A stretch of DNA of 64,000 nucleotides, from assembly GCF_030408835.1 (NCBI RefSeq), contig NZ_CP047357.1:1302001-1366000 (forward strand), given 5' to 3'. The DNA comes from Corynebacterium freneyi (lineage in GTDB: Bacteria > Actinomycetota > Actinomycetes > Mycobacteriales > Mycobacteriaceae). The position numbers were made by a program, and so were the translations under genes. Below are positions 40,093-49,291 of the stretch, in pieces (position 1 is the stretch's first letter; the number at the start of each line of letters is the position of its first letter). Under the pieces are notes generated by a model that was not told where the DNA came from, ran no database searches, and worked only from the letters and a program-made list of their open reading frames with translations.

Positions 40093-40098
40093 TACCGT
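40093..40098 (+). promoter_or_regulatory. -10 hexamer for leaderless gene at 40105
   Basis: TACCGT is followed by 6 bases and ATG 40105. Confidence 0.45.
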
Positions 40099-40104
40099 GG
40101 TCGC

Positions 40105-40311
40105 ATGCGTTTGGCCGATTTTCATCGCTTCGTCGAGGCCGAGTTCGGCGATGCCCAGGGGCCGTGGTTGTTGGAGTCGCATGTGTTGGCGGAGTACGGC
40201 GCCACGCCGGCGGAGTTGATCGAACGTGGCGTCGAGCCGCGGGACGTGTGGTGGGCGTTGTGCCGCGACCATGATGTTCCGGAGGAGCGGTGGTTGGGGC
40301 CGGACGACTGA
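40105..40311 (+). CDS. DUF3046 family protein
   Basis: This 68-residue acidic protein (starts MRLADFHRFVEAEFGD, contains DVWWALCRDHDVPEERWLGPD) belongs to the DUF3046 family. In actinobacteria that family is nearly always encoded just upstream of recA. Its function is unknown; the tight association with recA hints at a link with DNA repair. The leaderless-type start supports ATG 40105. It is divergent from bioY. Confidence 0.88.
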   Translation: MRLADFHRFVEAEFGDAQGPWLLESHVLAEYGATPAELIERGVEPRDVWWALCRDHDVPEERWLGPDD

Positions 40312-40394
40312 TCGTCGCCGGTGGCTCGGGGTTTTGCTTGACGACGCCCGCCTGGTCGGCGAAACGGCGTCGTCGGCGTGTTGCGGCGCGCATT

Positions 40395-40408
40395 CGAACG
40401 GGCTTTCG
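40395..40408 (+). promoter_or_regulatory. LexA (SOS) box of recA
   Basis: CGAAC-GGGC-TTTCG matches the actinobacterial SOS core CGAAC-N4-GTTCG except for one base. It sits two bases before the -10 hexamer TATAGT (40411-40416), the position expected for repression. Confidence 0.7.
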
Positions 40409-40410
40409 TC

Positions 40411-40416
40411 TATAGT
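40411..40416 (+). promoter_or_regulatory. -10 hexamer of recA
   Basis: TATAGT just downstream of the SOS box. The inferred transcription start is near 40423, giving a ~200-base recA leader. Confidence 0.55.
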
Positions 40417-40622
40417 CGAACGCGTGCGGTCCGCGGATCCGCTCGGCCCGGTACAACCACGGGTGTGGGCGGCGAGGGTGCCGCGGAAAAGCAAAATGGA
40501 ACCGATTCGCTCCGGGGCGCGTCCAACAGGGCGTGACGGATACATCGGCGCCGGGTGCGCATCAGGTGAGGGACGAAACGGATCTGGACGTGGCGGAAGC
40601 GCCGCGTGGACGGGAGAAGGAC

Positions 40623-41720
40623 ATGGCCAGGAAGAAGGCGACCGCGTCGTCGGGTGGCGGCGATCGGCTCAAGGCGCTCGACGTCGCGTTGGCGAACATC
40701 GAGAAGGATTTCGGCAAGGGCGCGGTGATGCGTCTGGGCGATGATGATCGTCCGCCGATTCGCGCGATTTCCTCCGGCAACATCGCCATCGACGTGGCGT
40801 TGGGCATCGGCGGTTTCCCGCGTGGTCGCATCGTCGAGATCTACGGCCCGGAGTCGTCGGGTAAGACGACGGTGGCGCTGCATGCGATCGCGGAGGCGCA
40901 GCGGGCCGGCGGCATCGCGGCGTTCATCGACGCGGAGCATGCGCTCGATCCGGATTACGCGCGGAAGTTGGGCGTGGACACCGACAATCTGCTGGTGTCG
41001 CAGCCGGACACCGGTGAGCAGGCGCTGGAGATCGCCGACATGCTGGTGCGTTCCGGTGCCATCGACATCATCGTGGTCGACTCGGTGGCGGCGTTGACGC
41101 CGAAGGCGGAGATCGACGGCGAGATGGGTGACTCCCACGTGGGTCTGCAGGCGCGGTTGATGAGCCAGGCGCTGCGCAAGATGACCGGAGCGGTGTCGAA
41201 TTCGGGTACCACGGCGGTGTTCATCAACCAGCTGCGCGAGAAGATCGGCGTGATGTTCGGTTCGCCGGAGACCACCACCGGCGGCAAGGCGCTGAAGTTC
41301 TATGCGTCGGTGCGGTGCGACGTGCGGCGCATCCAGACCCTGAAGGATGGCCAGGACGCGGTGGGCAACCGGACCAAGCTGAAGGTCGTCAAGAACAAGG
41401 TGTCGCCGCCGTTCAAGATCGCCGAGTTCGACATCATCTACGGCCAGGGCATTTCCCGCGAGGGGTCGATCCTGGACATGGGCGTGGACAACGGCATCAT
41501 CAAGAAGTCGGGTTCGTGGTTCACCTACGAGGGCGATCAGCTGGGGCAGGGCAAGGAGAAGGCCCGCGAGCACCTGCGCTCGAACCCGGAGTTGGCCGCG
41601 GAACTCGAGGACAAGATCAAGCGGAAGCTCGGCGTCGGCGAGTACACGAACGCCGCGGAAGAGCCGGATGCCGATGCGCCGGTCGACGTGGTGCCGGACA
41701 TCGATTTCGACGACGAGTAG
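40623..41720 (+). CDS. recA: recombinase RecA
   Basis: RecA forms filaments on single-stranded DNA, carries out strand exchange and triggers LexA self-cleavage. The 365-residue protein has Walker A GPESSGKT (75-82), [19 protein letters not shown], loop L2 ([19 protein letters not shown]) and an acidic C-terminus. The ATG is chosen for the GAGAAGGA just upstream, though the frame is open back to 40533. It is controlled by the SOS box at 40395. recX follows 34 bases downstream. Confidence 0.97.
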   Translation: MARKKATASSGGGDRLKALDVALANIEKDFGKGAVMRLGDDDRPPIRAISSGNIAIDVALGIGGFPRGRIVEIYGPESSGKTTVALHAIAEAQRAGGIAAFIDAEHALDPDYARKLGVDTDNLLVSQPDTGEQALEIADMLVRSGAIDIIVVDSVAALTPKAEIDGEMGDSHVGLQARLMSQALRKMTGAVSNSGTTAVFINQLREKIGVMFGSPETTTGGKALKFYASVRCDVRRIQTLKDGQDAVGNRTKLKVVKNKVSPPFKIAEFDIIYGQGISREGSILDMGVDNGIIKKSGSWFTYEGDQLGQGKEKAREHLRSNPELAAELEDKIKRKLGVGEYTNAAEEPDADAPVDVVPDIDFDDE

Positions 41721-41754
41721 CAGCGCAGACGAGTAGGAGAGGGGAGCGCGGCGC

Positions 41755-42378
41755 GTGGCGGACCGATCTGTGACGGCCGAGCAGGCGGAGCAGGCCGAGA
41801 AGCTCGAGAAGCTCCGGGCCGCGATGGAGAAGGTCGCCGCCGAGGGTGGTGAGCCGATCATCGATGCCGATGCCGAAGCGGTGAAGGCGCCGATCCGCTC
41901 CCGGGCCCTGCGGCTTCTGGACCAGCGGGCCCGCTCCCGCGAGGAATTGCGCGGCCGGCTGGCGGAAAACGAGGAGTGGCCGCCGGCCGCCATCGGCGAA
42001 GTGCTCGACGACCTGACGGCGTCCGGGCTGCTCGACGACGCCCACTTCGCCCATGAATGGGTGCGGCAACGCCACGCGGCCCGGGGGAAGTCGCGGATGG
42101 TGCTCGACCGCGAGTTGGCGGACAAGGGCATTGCCCCGCACCTGCGCGCGGAAGCGCTCGAGCAGATCACCGACGCCGACGAGTCGCACATTGCACGGGC
42201 GTTGGCCGCGAAGAAGGCCGGCACCATCTCGTCGCCGCCGACCGACCGTGCCGCCCGGGATAGAGACCTGCGGCGCGTCGTCGGGGTGCTCGCCCGCCGC
42301 GGATTCGCCCAGGGCATGTCCATGGTCATCGCCCGGGAAGCCCTCGATGCCCGCTACGACGAATTGGGCGCGCGGTGA
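41755..42378 (+). CDS. recX: regulatory protein RecX
   Basis: RecX binds RecA filaments and restrains them. The 207-residue protein has ~45 residues of Glu/Ala-rich N-terminus, then the three-helix repeats. [20 protein letters not shown] (the classic first repeat), [25 protein letters not shown] and the Arg-rich third repeat are visible. The GTG start has GAGAGGGGA upstream. Co-transcribed with recA; a copy of CGTCGTCAAGC follows 19 bases after the stop. Confidence 0.9.
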   Translation: MADRSVTAEQAEQAEKLEKLRAAMEKVAAEGGEPIIDADAEAVKAPIRSRALRLLDQRARSREELRGRLAENEEWPPAAIGEVLDDLTASGLLDDAHFAHEWVRQRHAARGKSRMVLDRELADKGIAPHLRAEALEQITDADESHIARALAAKKAGTISSPPTDRAARDRDLRRVVGVLARRGFAQGMSMVIAREALDARYDELGAR

Positions 42379-42460
42379 AAGGTGCCGGGAGGGCGGCGTC
42401 GTCAAGCAAAACGCGCACGGCGGTTCCCACGGCGATTGGGGAAGGCACGCCCGCTCGCGA

Positions 42461-42466
42461 TACCCT
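42461..42466 (+). promoter_or_regulatory. -10 hexamer for leaderless miaB
   Basis: TACCCT is followed by exactly 7 bases and GTG 42474. Confidence 0.55.
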
Positions 42467-42473
42467 TTCCCGC

Positions 42474-44087
42474 GTGACGCACGCCAGCCCCACCACCGAA
42501 AACACCGCCCCCGCAGCCGCCGGCCCCCGCACCTACGAAGTGCGGACCTTCGGCTGCCAGATGAACGTCCACGACTCCGAGCGCCTGTCCGGCCTGCTGG
42601 AGGACAACGGCTACATCGCCGTCGCCGAGGGCGAACGACCCGACCTGGTCGTGTTCAACACCTGCGCCGTGCGCGAAAACGCCGACAACCGCCTCTACGG
42701 CACGCTCGGCAGGCTCAAGCCGGTCAAGGACGAGCACCCCGACATGCAGATCGCCGTCGGCGGGTGCCTGGCGCAGAAGGACAAGGCCGCCGTCGTGAAG
42801 AAGGCGCCGTGGGTCGACGTGGTCTTCGGCACCCACAACCTCGGCTCGCTGCCGACGCTGCTGGAACGCGCCGCCCACAACCACGAGGCGCAGGTCGAAA
42901 TCAAGGACGCGCTCGAGGACTTCCCGTCGGTGCTGCCCGCCAAGCGCGAATCGCCGTACGCCGGGTGGGTATCGGTGTCGGTGGGCTGCAACAACACCTG
43001 CACCTTCTGCATCGTGCCGTCGCTGCGCGGCAAGGAACGCGACCGCCGCCCGGGCGACATCCTCGCCGAGGTGCAGGCGCTGGTCGACCAGGGCGTCACC
43101 GAGGTCACGCTGTTGGGGCAGAACGTCAACGCCTACGGCGTGCATTTCGACGACCCGGAACTCGAACGCGACCGCAGCGCGTTTTCCAAGCTGCTGCGCG
43201 CCTGCGGCGAGATCGAAGGCCTGGAGCGCGTGCGGTTCACGTCGCCGCACCCGGCGGAGTTCACCGACGACGTCATCGACGCGATGGCCGACACCCCCAA
43301 CGTCGCCCCGCAGCTGCACATGCCGCTGCAGTCGGGTTCGGACAAGGTGCTCAAGGAGATGCGCCGGTCCTACCGTTCGAAGAAGTTCCTCGGCATCCTG
43401 GACAAGGTTCGCGAGCGGATGCCGCATGCGGCGATCACCACCGACATCATCGTCGGCTTTCCCGGCGAGACCGAGGAGGACTTCCAGGCGACCCTCGACG
43501 TCGTCGAGCGCGCTCGCTTCACCTCGGCGTTCACGTTCCAGTACTCGCCGCGCCCGGGCACCCCGGCGGCCGACATGCCCGACCAGGTGCCGCCGCACGT
43601 GGTCAAGGAGCGCTACGGCCGCCTCATCGAGCTGCAGGAGCGCATCAGCGAGGAGGAGAACGCAAAGCAGGTCGGCCGCACCCTCGAGCTGCTGGTCACC
43701 GCCGACGATGGCAAGAAGAACGCCGAAACCCGCCGCATGTCGGGGCGCGCGGTCGATGGGCGGCTCGTTCACTTCGCGCCGGTCGCAGTGGACGAGGCCG
43801 AGGGCGCCGATTCGCTTGACGACGCCGGCCGACCCCACATCGACGGCGAGATCCGTCCCGGCGATTTCGTCACCGTCACGGTGACGGAGTCGGCTCCGCA
43901 CTTCCTCATCGCCGATTCCGGTGTCACGGCGCACCGCCGTACCCGGGCCGGCGACATGTGGGAGGCGGGCAACACCCCGACCACCGCCCCGATTGGCGTG
44001 GGGCTAGGCTTGCCCGGTGTGGGACGGCCGTCGACGCCGGCCGTGAACCAGACGATGAACCAGGACAGGGGTTGCGGTTGTGACTGA
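42474..44087 (+). CDS. miaB: tRNA-2-methylthio-N6-isopentenyladenosine(37) synthase
   Basis: MiaB is a radical-SAM enzyme that adds the methylthio group to i6A37 after MiaA has acted. The 537-residue protein has the UPF0004 domain ([34 protein letters not shown]: three cysteines for the auxiliary cluster), the radical-SAM CxxxCxxC in [16 protein letters not shown], and a TRAM domain near the end. The GTG is chosen from the leaderless geometry. The C-terminus ends in CGCD. The next gene overlaps its last eight bases. miaA lies a few genes downstream. Confidence 0.95.
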   Translation: MTHASPTTENTAPAAAGPRTYEVRTFGCQMNVHDSERLSGLLEDNGYIAVAEGERPDLVVFNTCAVRENADNRLYGTLGRLKPVKDEHPDMQIAVGGCLAQKDKAAVVKKAPWVDVVFGTHNLGSLPTLLERAAHNHEAQVEIKDALEDFPSVLPAKRESPYAGWVSVSVGCNNTCTFCIVPSLRGKERDRRPGDILAEVQALVDQGVTEVTLLGQNVNAYGVHFDDPELERDRSAFSKLLRACGEIEGLERVRFTSPHPAEFTDDVIDAMADTPNVAPQLHMPLQSGSDKVLKEMRRSYRSKKFLGILDKVRERMPHAAITTDIIVGFPGETEEDFQATLDVVERARFTSAFTFQYSPRPGTPAADMPDQVPPHVVKERYGRLIELQERISEEENAKQVGRTLELLVTADDGKKNAETRRMSGRAVDGRLVHFAPVAVDEAEGADSLDDAGRPHIDGEIRPGDFVTVTVTESAPHFLIADSGVTAHRRTRAGDMWEAGNTPTTAPIGVGLGLPGVGRPSTPAVNQTMNQDRGCGCD

Positions 44088-44817
44088 CCAAAACGTGACG
44101 CCGGAGGGCAGTGCGGAACGCGACAAGCTCGCCGAGTTCCGCGGTGACCTGCGGGAGGCCGAGCGCAAGGCCGGCGGTGAAATCCAACTGGGCATGGCGG
44201 TGGTGCCGGTGGGCGTGCTGCTCGTCGGGTTGATCTTCACCTTCTTCGCCCCGCACTCCGGCGTCGTCCTCGGTTTCGACGTGCTGTTGGACACCGACGT
44301 CGCCCGCCAGTACTTCACCATGCTGCCGGAGCGGATCTACTCGATCATCCTGCTCGTCGGCATTTTGCTGGTCATCGCGACGATCCTGTCGCGGTCGGCG
44401 GTCGTCGCGTTCGTGGCGTGGGCGGCGGTGTGCATCCAGGCGGTGTACTCGATCTTCGCGGGGTGGATGCGCCAGTCGCGTCCGCCGTCGGAGGCGTCCG
44501 AGGGCATCGGCTGGGGCTTGGCCATGGGCATCGCGCTGTCGATCCTGATGGCCATCACCTTGAGTTTCGTGGTGTTCCGCAAGTCCACGTTCCAGGCCGC
44601 GCTGGCCGCCGCCCGCCGCGAGGAGGTCGACGAGGATCCCGTGCTGCGCGCCCAGCAGCAGTATCTGCGCGCCGGCCTCATCGACAACACCGGCACCGAC
44701 GTCGACGCCATGGTCGACGATCGACGCGACCGGTCCAAGCGCCGCCGCGCCAAGCGTGCGGAGCAGGCAGAGCAGGCTGAAAAGACGGAACAGACGCCGG
44801 ACGCCGACGAGCAGTAG
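44080..44817 (+). CDS. conserved four-helix membrane protein (Rv2732c-like)
   Basis: This 245-residue protein has four hydrophobic segments (about residues 30-50, 85-103, 107-129 and 146-165). The charged C-terminal tail contains [19 protein letters not shown] recognise the position (after miaB) and topology from mycobacterial/corynebacterial relatives of unknown function, not a named domain. GTG 44080 overlaps the miaB stop, so it is translationally coupled. It could be linked to the envelope, but there is no direct evidence. Confidence 0.8.
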   Translation: MTDQNVTPEGSAERDKLAEFRGDLREAERKAGGEIQLGMAVVPVGVLLVGLIFTFFAPHSGVVLGFDVLLDTDVARQYFTMLPERIYSIILLVGILLVIATILSRSAVVAFVAWAAVCIQAVYSIFAGWMRQSRPPSEASEGIGWGLAMGIALSILMAITLSFVVFRKSTFQAALAAARREEVDEDPVLRAQQQYLRAGLIDNTGTDVDAMVDDRRDRSKRRRAKRAEQAEQAEKTEQTPDADEQ

Positions 44818-44853
44818 GCCACGACCGCAGGCGTCGGCGCCCGCGTCTCCGAG

Positions 44854-46194
44854 CTACATCTCCTCGAGGGCGCGCTCGGCGGCGTCGGCCCATTCGCGCC
44901 ACTGGGCGGCCTGGGCACGGGCTTCCTCGGCCTTCTTCGCCTTGCCGGCGGCCTCGAACTCGGCGGCCTTGGCCTCGAACTCGGCGGCGCGGTCGGCGAA
45001 CTGCTGCACGCGGGCCTGGGCCTCCGGGTCTGTGCGGCGCCACTGGGAATCCGCGGCGTCGGCGACGCGGCGCTCGAGCGCGCCGATCTTGTCCTCGAAC
45101 TCGCGGACGCGGCCGCGGGGCACGAATCCGATTTCGTCCCACCGCTCCTGCAGCTTGCGCAGCTCCGAACGCGCGTGGTCGAGGTCCTTGTCGGGGCGGA
45201 TCCGCTCGTCGAACTCGGCCAGCAGGGCGTCCTTGGCCTCGGCGTTGGCCTCGAACTCCTTGTCGCGCTCGGCGTGGGCGGCGTTGCGGGCGCCGAAGAA
45301 GGTGTCCTGGGCTTCCTTGAAGCGCTTCCACAGCTTGTCGTCGATGTCGCGGGGTGCGCGGCCGGCTTCCTTCCAACGGGCCATCAGGTCGCGGTAGGCG
45401 GCGGCGGTGGGACCCCAGTCGGTGGAGTGCTGCAGGGCCTCGGCTTCCTCGATGAGGGCTTCCTTGGCCTTGCGGGCCGACGCGCGGTTGCGGTCGAGTT
45501 CGGCGAAGTGGCTGCCGCGGCGGCGGTTGAAGGCGTCGCGGGCGCGGGAGTAGCGCTTCCACAGCTGGTCGTCGGTCTTGCGGTCGATGCCGCGGATCTG
45601 CTTCCACTCGTCGAGGATCGCGCGGATGCGGTCGCCGGCGGCCTTCCAATCCTGGGAGTTTTCGGCGATGTCCTCGGCCTCGGCGGCCAGCTTTTCCTTG
45701 CGGGCGATGGCGGCGGCGCGACGCTCGGCTTTCTCGGCCTTGGCCTTTTCGCCGGCTTCGTCGGCGTGGACGAGCACGATGTCAAGGCGGCGATCCAGGG
45801 CGTCGAGGTCGCCGACGACGGCGGCGTCGGGCAGCTGGCCCTTGAGCTCCTCGGCGGAGGCGCGGACGGTGGCGGCTTCCTCCGGGTGGGACTGGATGCG
45901 GGCCTCGAGCAGTTCGATTTCGGTGGCCAGGTCGTCGTACCGGGCGCCGTAGTGGGCCAGGCCCTCCTCGGGGGCGCCGGCCTGCCACGATCCGACCTGC
46001 CGCTCGCCGTCGCCGGTGCGAACCCACACCGTGCCGTCGTCGTCGACGCGTCCCCACTTGGCGGGGTCGGTTTTGCGGGGGACGACGGGGGTCACCGCGG
46101 GCGTGCCGGCCGGTGCCGCGGGGCGGCGGGGCCGTCCTCCCGGTCGGGGGCCGGGGCGGGGGCCGGGCTTCGGGGTGGGGGTGTTGTCGGTCAT
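44854..46194 (-). CDS. DUF349 domain protein
   Basis: This 446-residue soluble protein has a Pro/Arg/Gly-rich N-terminus (residues 1-40) followed by repeated ~70-residue helical DUF349 modules. Each carries a W-K-x2-G...W-K-x-F/Y-S/K pattern (DWKAAGDRIRAILDEWKQI; ARWKEAGRAPRDIDDKLWKR; ERWDEIGFVPRGR). A long coiled coil with many Ala/Glu/Lys follows. The biochemical role is unknown to me. It stands alone on the minus strand between the membrane protein and the gene at 46332, the usual place in corynebacteria. Confidence 0.85.
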   Translation of the reverse strand: MTDNTPTPKPGPRPGPRPGGRPRRPAAPAGTPAVTPVVPRKTDPAKWGRVDDDGTVWVRTGDGERQVGSWQAGAPEEGLAHYGARYDDLATEIELLEARIQSHPEEAATVRASAEELKGQLPDAAVVGDLDALDRRLDIVLVHADEAGEKAKAEKAERRAAAIARKEKLAAEAEDIAENSQDWKAAGDRIRAILDEWKQIRGIDRKTDDQLWKRYSRARDAFNRRRGSHFAELDRNRASARKAKEALIEEAEALQHSTDWGPTAAAYRDLMARWKEAGRAPRDIDDKLWKRFKEAQDTFFGARNAAHAERDKEFEANAEAKDALLAEFDERIRPDKDLDHARSELRKLQERWDEIGFVPRGRVREFEDKIGALERRVADAADSQWRRTDPEAQARVQQFADRAAEFEAKAAEFEAAGKAKKAEEARAQAAQWREWADAAERALEEM

Positions 46195-46318
46195 GGGTTC
46201 TATCCAATCGGTGCTTTAGCCGCGCGGCACGGCTGCCGGATCACATTCCTCCCATCGAGTATCGCAAAGGTCGGGCCCGCGTGCCGCAACCGTTGGCGGT
46301 CGGGGTGCGGGCGCCGGG

Positions 46319-46324
46319 TAGATT
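46319..46324 (+). promoter_or_regulatory. -10 hexamer for leaderless gene at 46332
   Basis: TAGATT is followed by exactly 7 bases and GTG 46332. Confidence 0.55.
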
Positions 46325-46331
46325 CGAGGCC

Positions 46332-47003
46332 GTGACACGTCGACTCCTGCTCATTCCCGGGGCACCCCTGGTGGTGCCGGAACTGTCCGGCGCCGATTCG
46401 GGGGCGGCCGAGGTGCGGGCTGCTGTGCTTTCCGCCGCCCGCCGCGTTCTGGACGGCAACGGCCGGTCGCGTCCGCTCATCGTGCGTCGTCCGGATGATC
46501 GCTTTGCGACGTCCCACCTCGGTTCTTTCCGGGCGTGGGGGGCGGATGTGCGGGTGGGTGGAGGAGCCCATCTGCCGGAGTTGGTGGCCCGGTGGGTGGT
46601 GCGCGAATCCGGCCTGGATCCGGCGGAGGTCGACGTCGCGGCGCAGTTGCCCGACCCGTTCGCGGCCGGTGAAGGTCCGATCATCGTCGTGGCCGAGGGA
46701 CCGTCGGCCTTGACCGCCCGGGCGCCGTTGACGTTGCTTCCCGACGCCGCCCCGATCGACGACACCTGCGCCACCATCGCCGCCGGCGCATTCAACTGGG
46801 AACCGGGCGACGACCCCTTCGGGGCGTTCGGCCCCCGCCTGTGCGAGTCGGTGGGCCTGCACACCATGGGCGTGTGGCAGGACGTGGCGTCCTTCGGCGC
46901 CGAATTGCGCCTGGACGCCGGATCATTCGTCGCGAAGCAGACGTACCGCGGCGCACCGCATGGCGTGGGCTACCACGTGGCCGAATGGGAATGGGAGGCG
47001 TAA
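46332..47003 (+). CDS. conserved hypothetical, extradiol-dioxygenase-like fold (Rv2728c-like)
   Basis: The 223-residue product has strands and motifs seen in the LigB-like conserved hypotheticals encoded before miaA in mycobacteria and corynebacteria. These are [15 protein letters not shown] at the start, [22 protein letters not shown], and [20 protein letters not shown] with SALTARAP near residue 125. Metal-ligand residues typical of active dioxygenases are not obvious. The stop overlaps the miaA ATG by one base (TAATG), so the two are coupled. Function unknown. Confidence 0.75.
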   Translation: MTRRLLLIPGAPLVVPELSGADSGAAEVRAAVLSAARRVLDGNGRSRPLIVRRPDDRFATSHLGSFRAWGADVRVGGGAHLPELVARWVVRESGLDPAEVDVAAQLPDPFAAGEGPIIVVAEGPSALTARAPLTLLPDAAPIDDTCATIAAGAFNWEPGDDPFGAFGPRLCESVGLHTMGVWQDVASFGAELRLDAGSFVAKQTYRGAPHGVGYHVAEWEWEA

Positions 47004-47944
47004 TGGGAAAGACGGAAACCACGTCGGACCGGGATCTCACGCCCATCGCGGTCATCGGACCGACCGCCTCCGGCAAGTCCGACCTGGGGCTGGCGCTGGC
47101 CGAGGAGTTCGGCGGCGAGATCGTCAACGTCGACTCCATGCAGCTCTACCGGGGCATGGACATCGGCACCGCCAAACTCACCGTCGACGAGCGCCGCGGC
47201 ATCCCGCATCATCAGCTCGACGTCCTCGACGTGGTGGAACCGGCATCTGTGGCGACGTACCAGGAGGAGGCCGTCGCCGACGTGGAGGCGATCATGGCCC
47301 GCGGCCGGGTCCCCATTCTCGTGGGCGGTTCGATGCTCTACGTGCAGGCGCTCATCGACGATTGGCGATTCCCGCCGACCGACCCCGCCGTCCGCGCGAA
47401 GTGGGAGGCCGTGCAGGAGGAGGTCGGCGTCGAAAAGCTCCACGACCACCTTGCCGACGTCGACCCGGCAGCGGCGGCGATCATCGAGCGCCGCGACCCC
47501 CGGCGCATCGTCCGCGCCCTCGAGGTCATCGAACTGACGGGGCAGCCGTTCGGGGCGTCGAAACCTCCGATCGACGCGCCGCCGCGTTGGGGCACCCGCA
47601 TTCTGGGGCTGGGCACCGAGGCCGAATGGCTCAATGAGCGCATCGAGCGCCGCACCCGACTCATGTTCGAGCGAGGGCTTCTCGACGAAGTGGAGGCGCT
47701 GATCGGGCGGGGGCTGCGAGACGGCGTCACCGCATCGCGGGCGATCGGATACGCGCAGGTGCTGGCCCACATGGACGGAGAGTACGACCTCGACGAAGCC
47801 GTGGACCGCACCATCACCGGCACCCGCCGCTACGTGCGTCGCCAGAAGTCGTGGTTCACCCGGGATCCGCGGGTGCGGTGGCTGGACGCTGCAGCGACCG
47901 GCGGCAACGGCGTGCGCGAGCAGGCGCTGGCCGCGTTGGGGTAA
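47003..47944 (+). CDS. miaA: tRNA dimethylallyltransferase
   Basis: MiaA adds the dimethylallyl group to A37 of tRNAs that read UNN codons, and so makes the substrate of MiaB. The 313-residue protein has the P-loop [11 protein letters not shown] (residues ~18-28), [17 protein letters not shown], the insertion with the [15 protein letters not shown] region, [10 protein letters not shown], and [21 protein letters not shown] lies before ATG. It overlaps the upstream stop by one base. dapF, which I remember next to miaA in C. glutamicum, is absent here. Confidence 0.95.
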   Translation: MGKTETTSDRDLTPIAVIGPTASGKSDLGLALAEEFGGEIVNVDSMQLYRGMDIGTAKLTVDERRGIPHHQLDVLDVVEPASVATYQEEAVADVEAIMARGRVPILVGGSMLYVQALIDDWRFPPTDPAVRAKWEAVQEEVGVEKLHDHLADVDPAAAAIIERRDPRRIVRALEVIELTGQPFGASKPPIDAPPRWGTRILGLGTEAEWLNERIERRTRLMFERGLLDEVEALIGRGLRDGVTASRAIGYAQVLAHMDGEYDLDEAVDRTITGTRRYVRRQKSWFTRDPRVRWLDAAATGGNGVREQALAALG

Positions 47945-47977
47945 CGGTGCCGCCGGACGGCCCCGTGGTCGGGTGTC

Positions 47978-48760
47978 CTAGTGGCCCCCGCAGCCGCCGG
48001 AACCGCAGCCGCAACCGCCGTCGCCGCAGGAATCGCCGCAGCCCTGCGGGGCGATGACCTCGCCGGCCAGCAGGAAGGTGCCCGACACGACCGTGCCGGG
48101 CTGCGGCGCAGCGTCAACGTCGGCGGGGATGACCACGTCGAGGGGGACCGGCACGTCGAGGTGCACGAGCCAGAAGTCCTGGCCGGTCAGGCGGTTGGTG
48201 CGCTTGGTGGCGGAGTTGACCACGCCGGACAGCGTCGCCGAGGCATCGGGGGACGTCGAGCCGGCGGCGGCTCCGGTGACGGCCTCCGCGCCGGTGAAGC
48301 GGACGTCGCCCGGCTGCCCGCCCGTGCGGGCCTCGAAGGCGGCGGCATCCTCATCGACCGCCACGTCCACGGCGAGGGCGGCGAGGTTGACGTGCTCGAA
48401 GGTCTGCGTGCCCTCGTCGACTAGCAGCGGCGACTGGGCCAGGTGGCACGTCGCCGTCGCCACGACCTCGTCGAAATCCGGGCGCGACGGGTCGTCGCCG
48501 ACGATCTCGATGAGCGCCAGGACGTCGTCAAGCGCGGAGACGTGCGCGGTGACCTGGGTCAATCCCGCGAAGCCGGCGAAGGTGGAAAACGGCTCGACGC
48601 CGAGGATGTGCAACCGCGCGCCCGAAGGGTCCTCGAAACGGACGAGCTGGCCGCCGCGGACCTCGCCGATGACGGACAGGTGGTCGGTGGCGATGGCCGC
48701 CTCGATGGCGTCCTGCCAGCGCGGGTAGTCGAGGCCGATGCTCTTCAGGTCGGAAGTCAT
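47978..48760 (-). CDS. hypothetical protein with Cys/Gly-rich C-terminal tail
   Basis: I do not recognise this 260-residue protein beyond a conserved corynebacterial look. The first ~100 residues alternate strands and helices (IGLDYPRWQDAIEAAI; ITDHLSVIGEVRGGQ-like). The C-terminal ~20 residues hold six cysteines spaced by Gly/Asp/Ser, with a final His (GCGDSCGDGGCGCG then SGGCGGH), suggesting metal binding. A TAGGAT lies 8 bases before ATG on the minus strand. It borders the iron-uptake genes, which start 226 bases away on the other strand. Confidence 0.7.
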   Translation of the reverse strand: MTSDLKSIGLDYPRWQDAIEAAIATDHLSVIGEVRGGQLVRFEDPSGARLHILGVEPFSTFAGFAGLTQVTAHVSALDDVLALIEIVGDDPSRPDFDEVVATATCHLAQSPLLVDEGTQTFEHVNLAALAVDVAVDEDAAAFEARTGGQPGDVRFTGAEAVTGAAAGSTSPDASATLSGVVNSATKRTNRLTGQDFWLVHLDVPVPLDVVIPADVDAAPQPGTVVSGTFLLAGEVIAPQGCGDSCGDGGCGCGSGGCGGH

Positions 48761-48889
48761 GGTGATCCATCCTAGCCCCGCGCGGTGCGGGAGCGGGCTC
48801 GGGGTTTTCGGGGGCTTTTTCGGCTTTGCGACGATGTGACGTATTGCTCATCGGCAGCGGCATGAATGGGTTGGTGTTTCGCCGATCAA

Positions 48890-48920
48890 TGGGAGTAGGC
48901 TGACCTTAGTTAATTAAGTC
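48890..48920. promoter_or_regulatory. candidate DtxR (iron) operator upstream of feoA
   Basis: AGGCTGACCTTA (within 48890-48908) matches half of the DtxR consensus; I count about 13 of 19 positions. The overlapping GACCTTAGTTAATTAAGTC (48902-48920) is a near-perfect 19-base palindrome in an AT-rich patch unlike its surroundings. It is placed ~70-95 bases before feoA. Iron repression is inferred. Confidence 0.55.
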
Positions 48921-48985
48921 AGTGCGTGCTTCGGATTGGGAGAGGCTGTCGGACTGACTGACGTTGATTCGGGAGGATCACCGAC

Positions 48986-49291
48986 ATGGCCATTCGAATG
49001 ATGGGTGGAAGGGCACGCGGACACCGCGCCGCCGACGCTCCGGAAGCGGTCGTCACCGCCGCACCCGAGCGCACCCGCCTCAGCGACGTCGCGGTGGGGG
49101 ACACCGTCGTGCTCTCCGCGCCGCGCACCGAACCGCAGCTGTGCCGCCGGCTCGCCCAGCTCGGCCTGCGGGCCGGCATGAGCGTCACCGTCGGGTCCAA
49201 GACCGCCGGCGGTGGCCGCGTGGTCAAGTCCGGCACCTCGCGCTACGCCATCGACCGCGAGACCCTCGAGCTGATGGACGTTCTGCGATGA
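48986..49291 (+). CDS. feoA: ferrous iron transport protein A
   Basis: FeoA is a small SH3-like cytosolic partner of FeoB. The 101-residue protein has ~30 residues of extension, then the FeoA core (TRLSDVAVGDTVVL, CRRLAQLGLRAGMSVTV, YAIDRETLELMDVLR). GGGAGGA precedes ATG. The stop overlaps the feoB ATG (ATGA), so it is coupled. A DtxR-like box lies upstream. Confidence 0.9.
   Translation: MAIRMMGGRARGHRAADAPEAVVTAAPERTRLSDVAVGDTVVLSAPRTEPQLCRRLAQLGLRAGMSVTVGSKTAGGGRVVKSGTSRYAIDRETLELMDVLR

Larger units (their letters stand above)
40312..40622 (+). other. 311-base intergenic region upstream of recA
   Basis: It holds a GACGACGCC/GGCGTCGTC hairpin that incorporates the recurrent word GCTTGACGACG (40336-40346). 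The SOS box and -10 of recA follow, then ~200 bases of leader. A GTG at 40424, seven bases after the -10, opens an ORF that runs past the recA start in another frame (to 40744). Its codon choice is poor, so I do not call it a gene. Confidence 0.5.

Noticed and set aside
42375..42473. miaB starting 33 codons earlier at 42375
   Set aside because: That stretch contains the CGTCGTCAAGC copy and the -10 TACCCT, and overlaps recX; the leaderless GTG 42474 is better.
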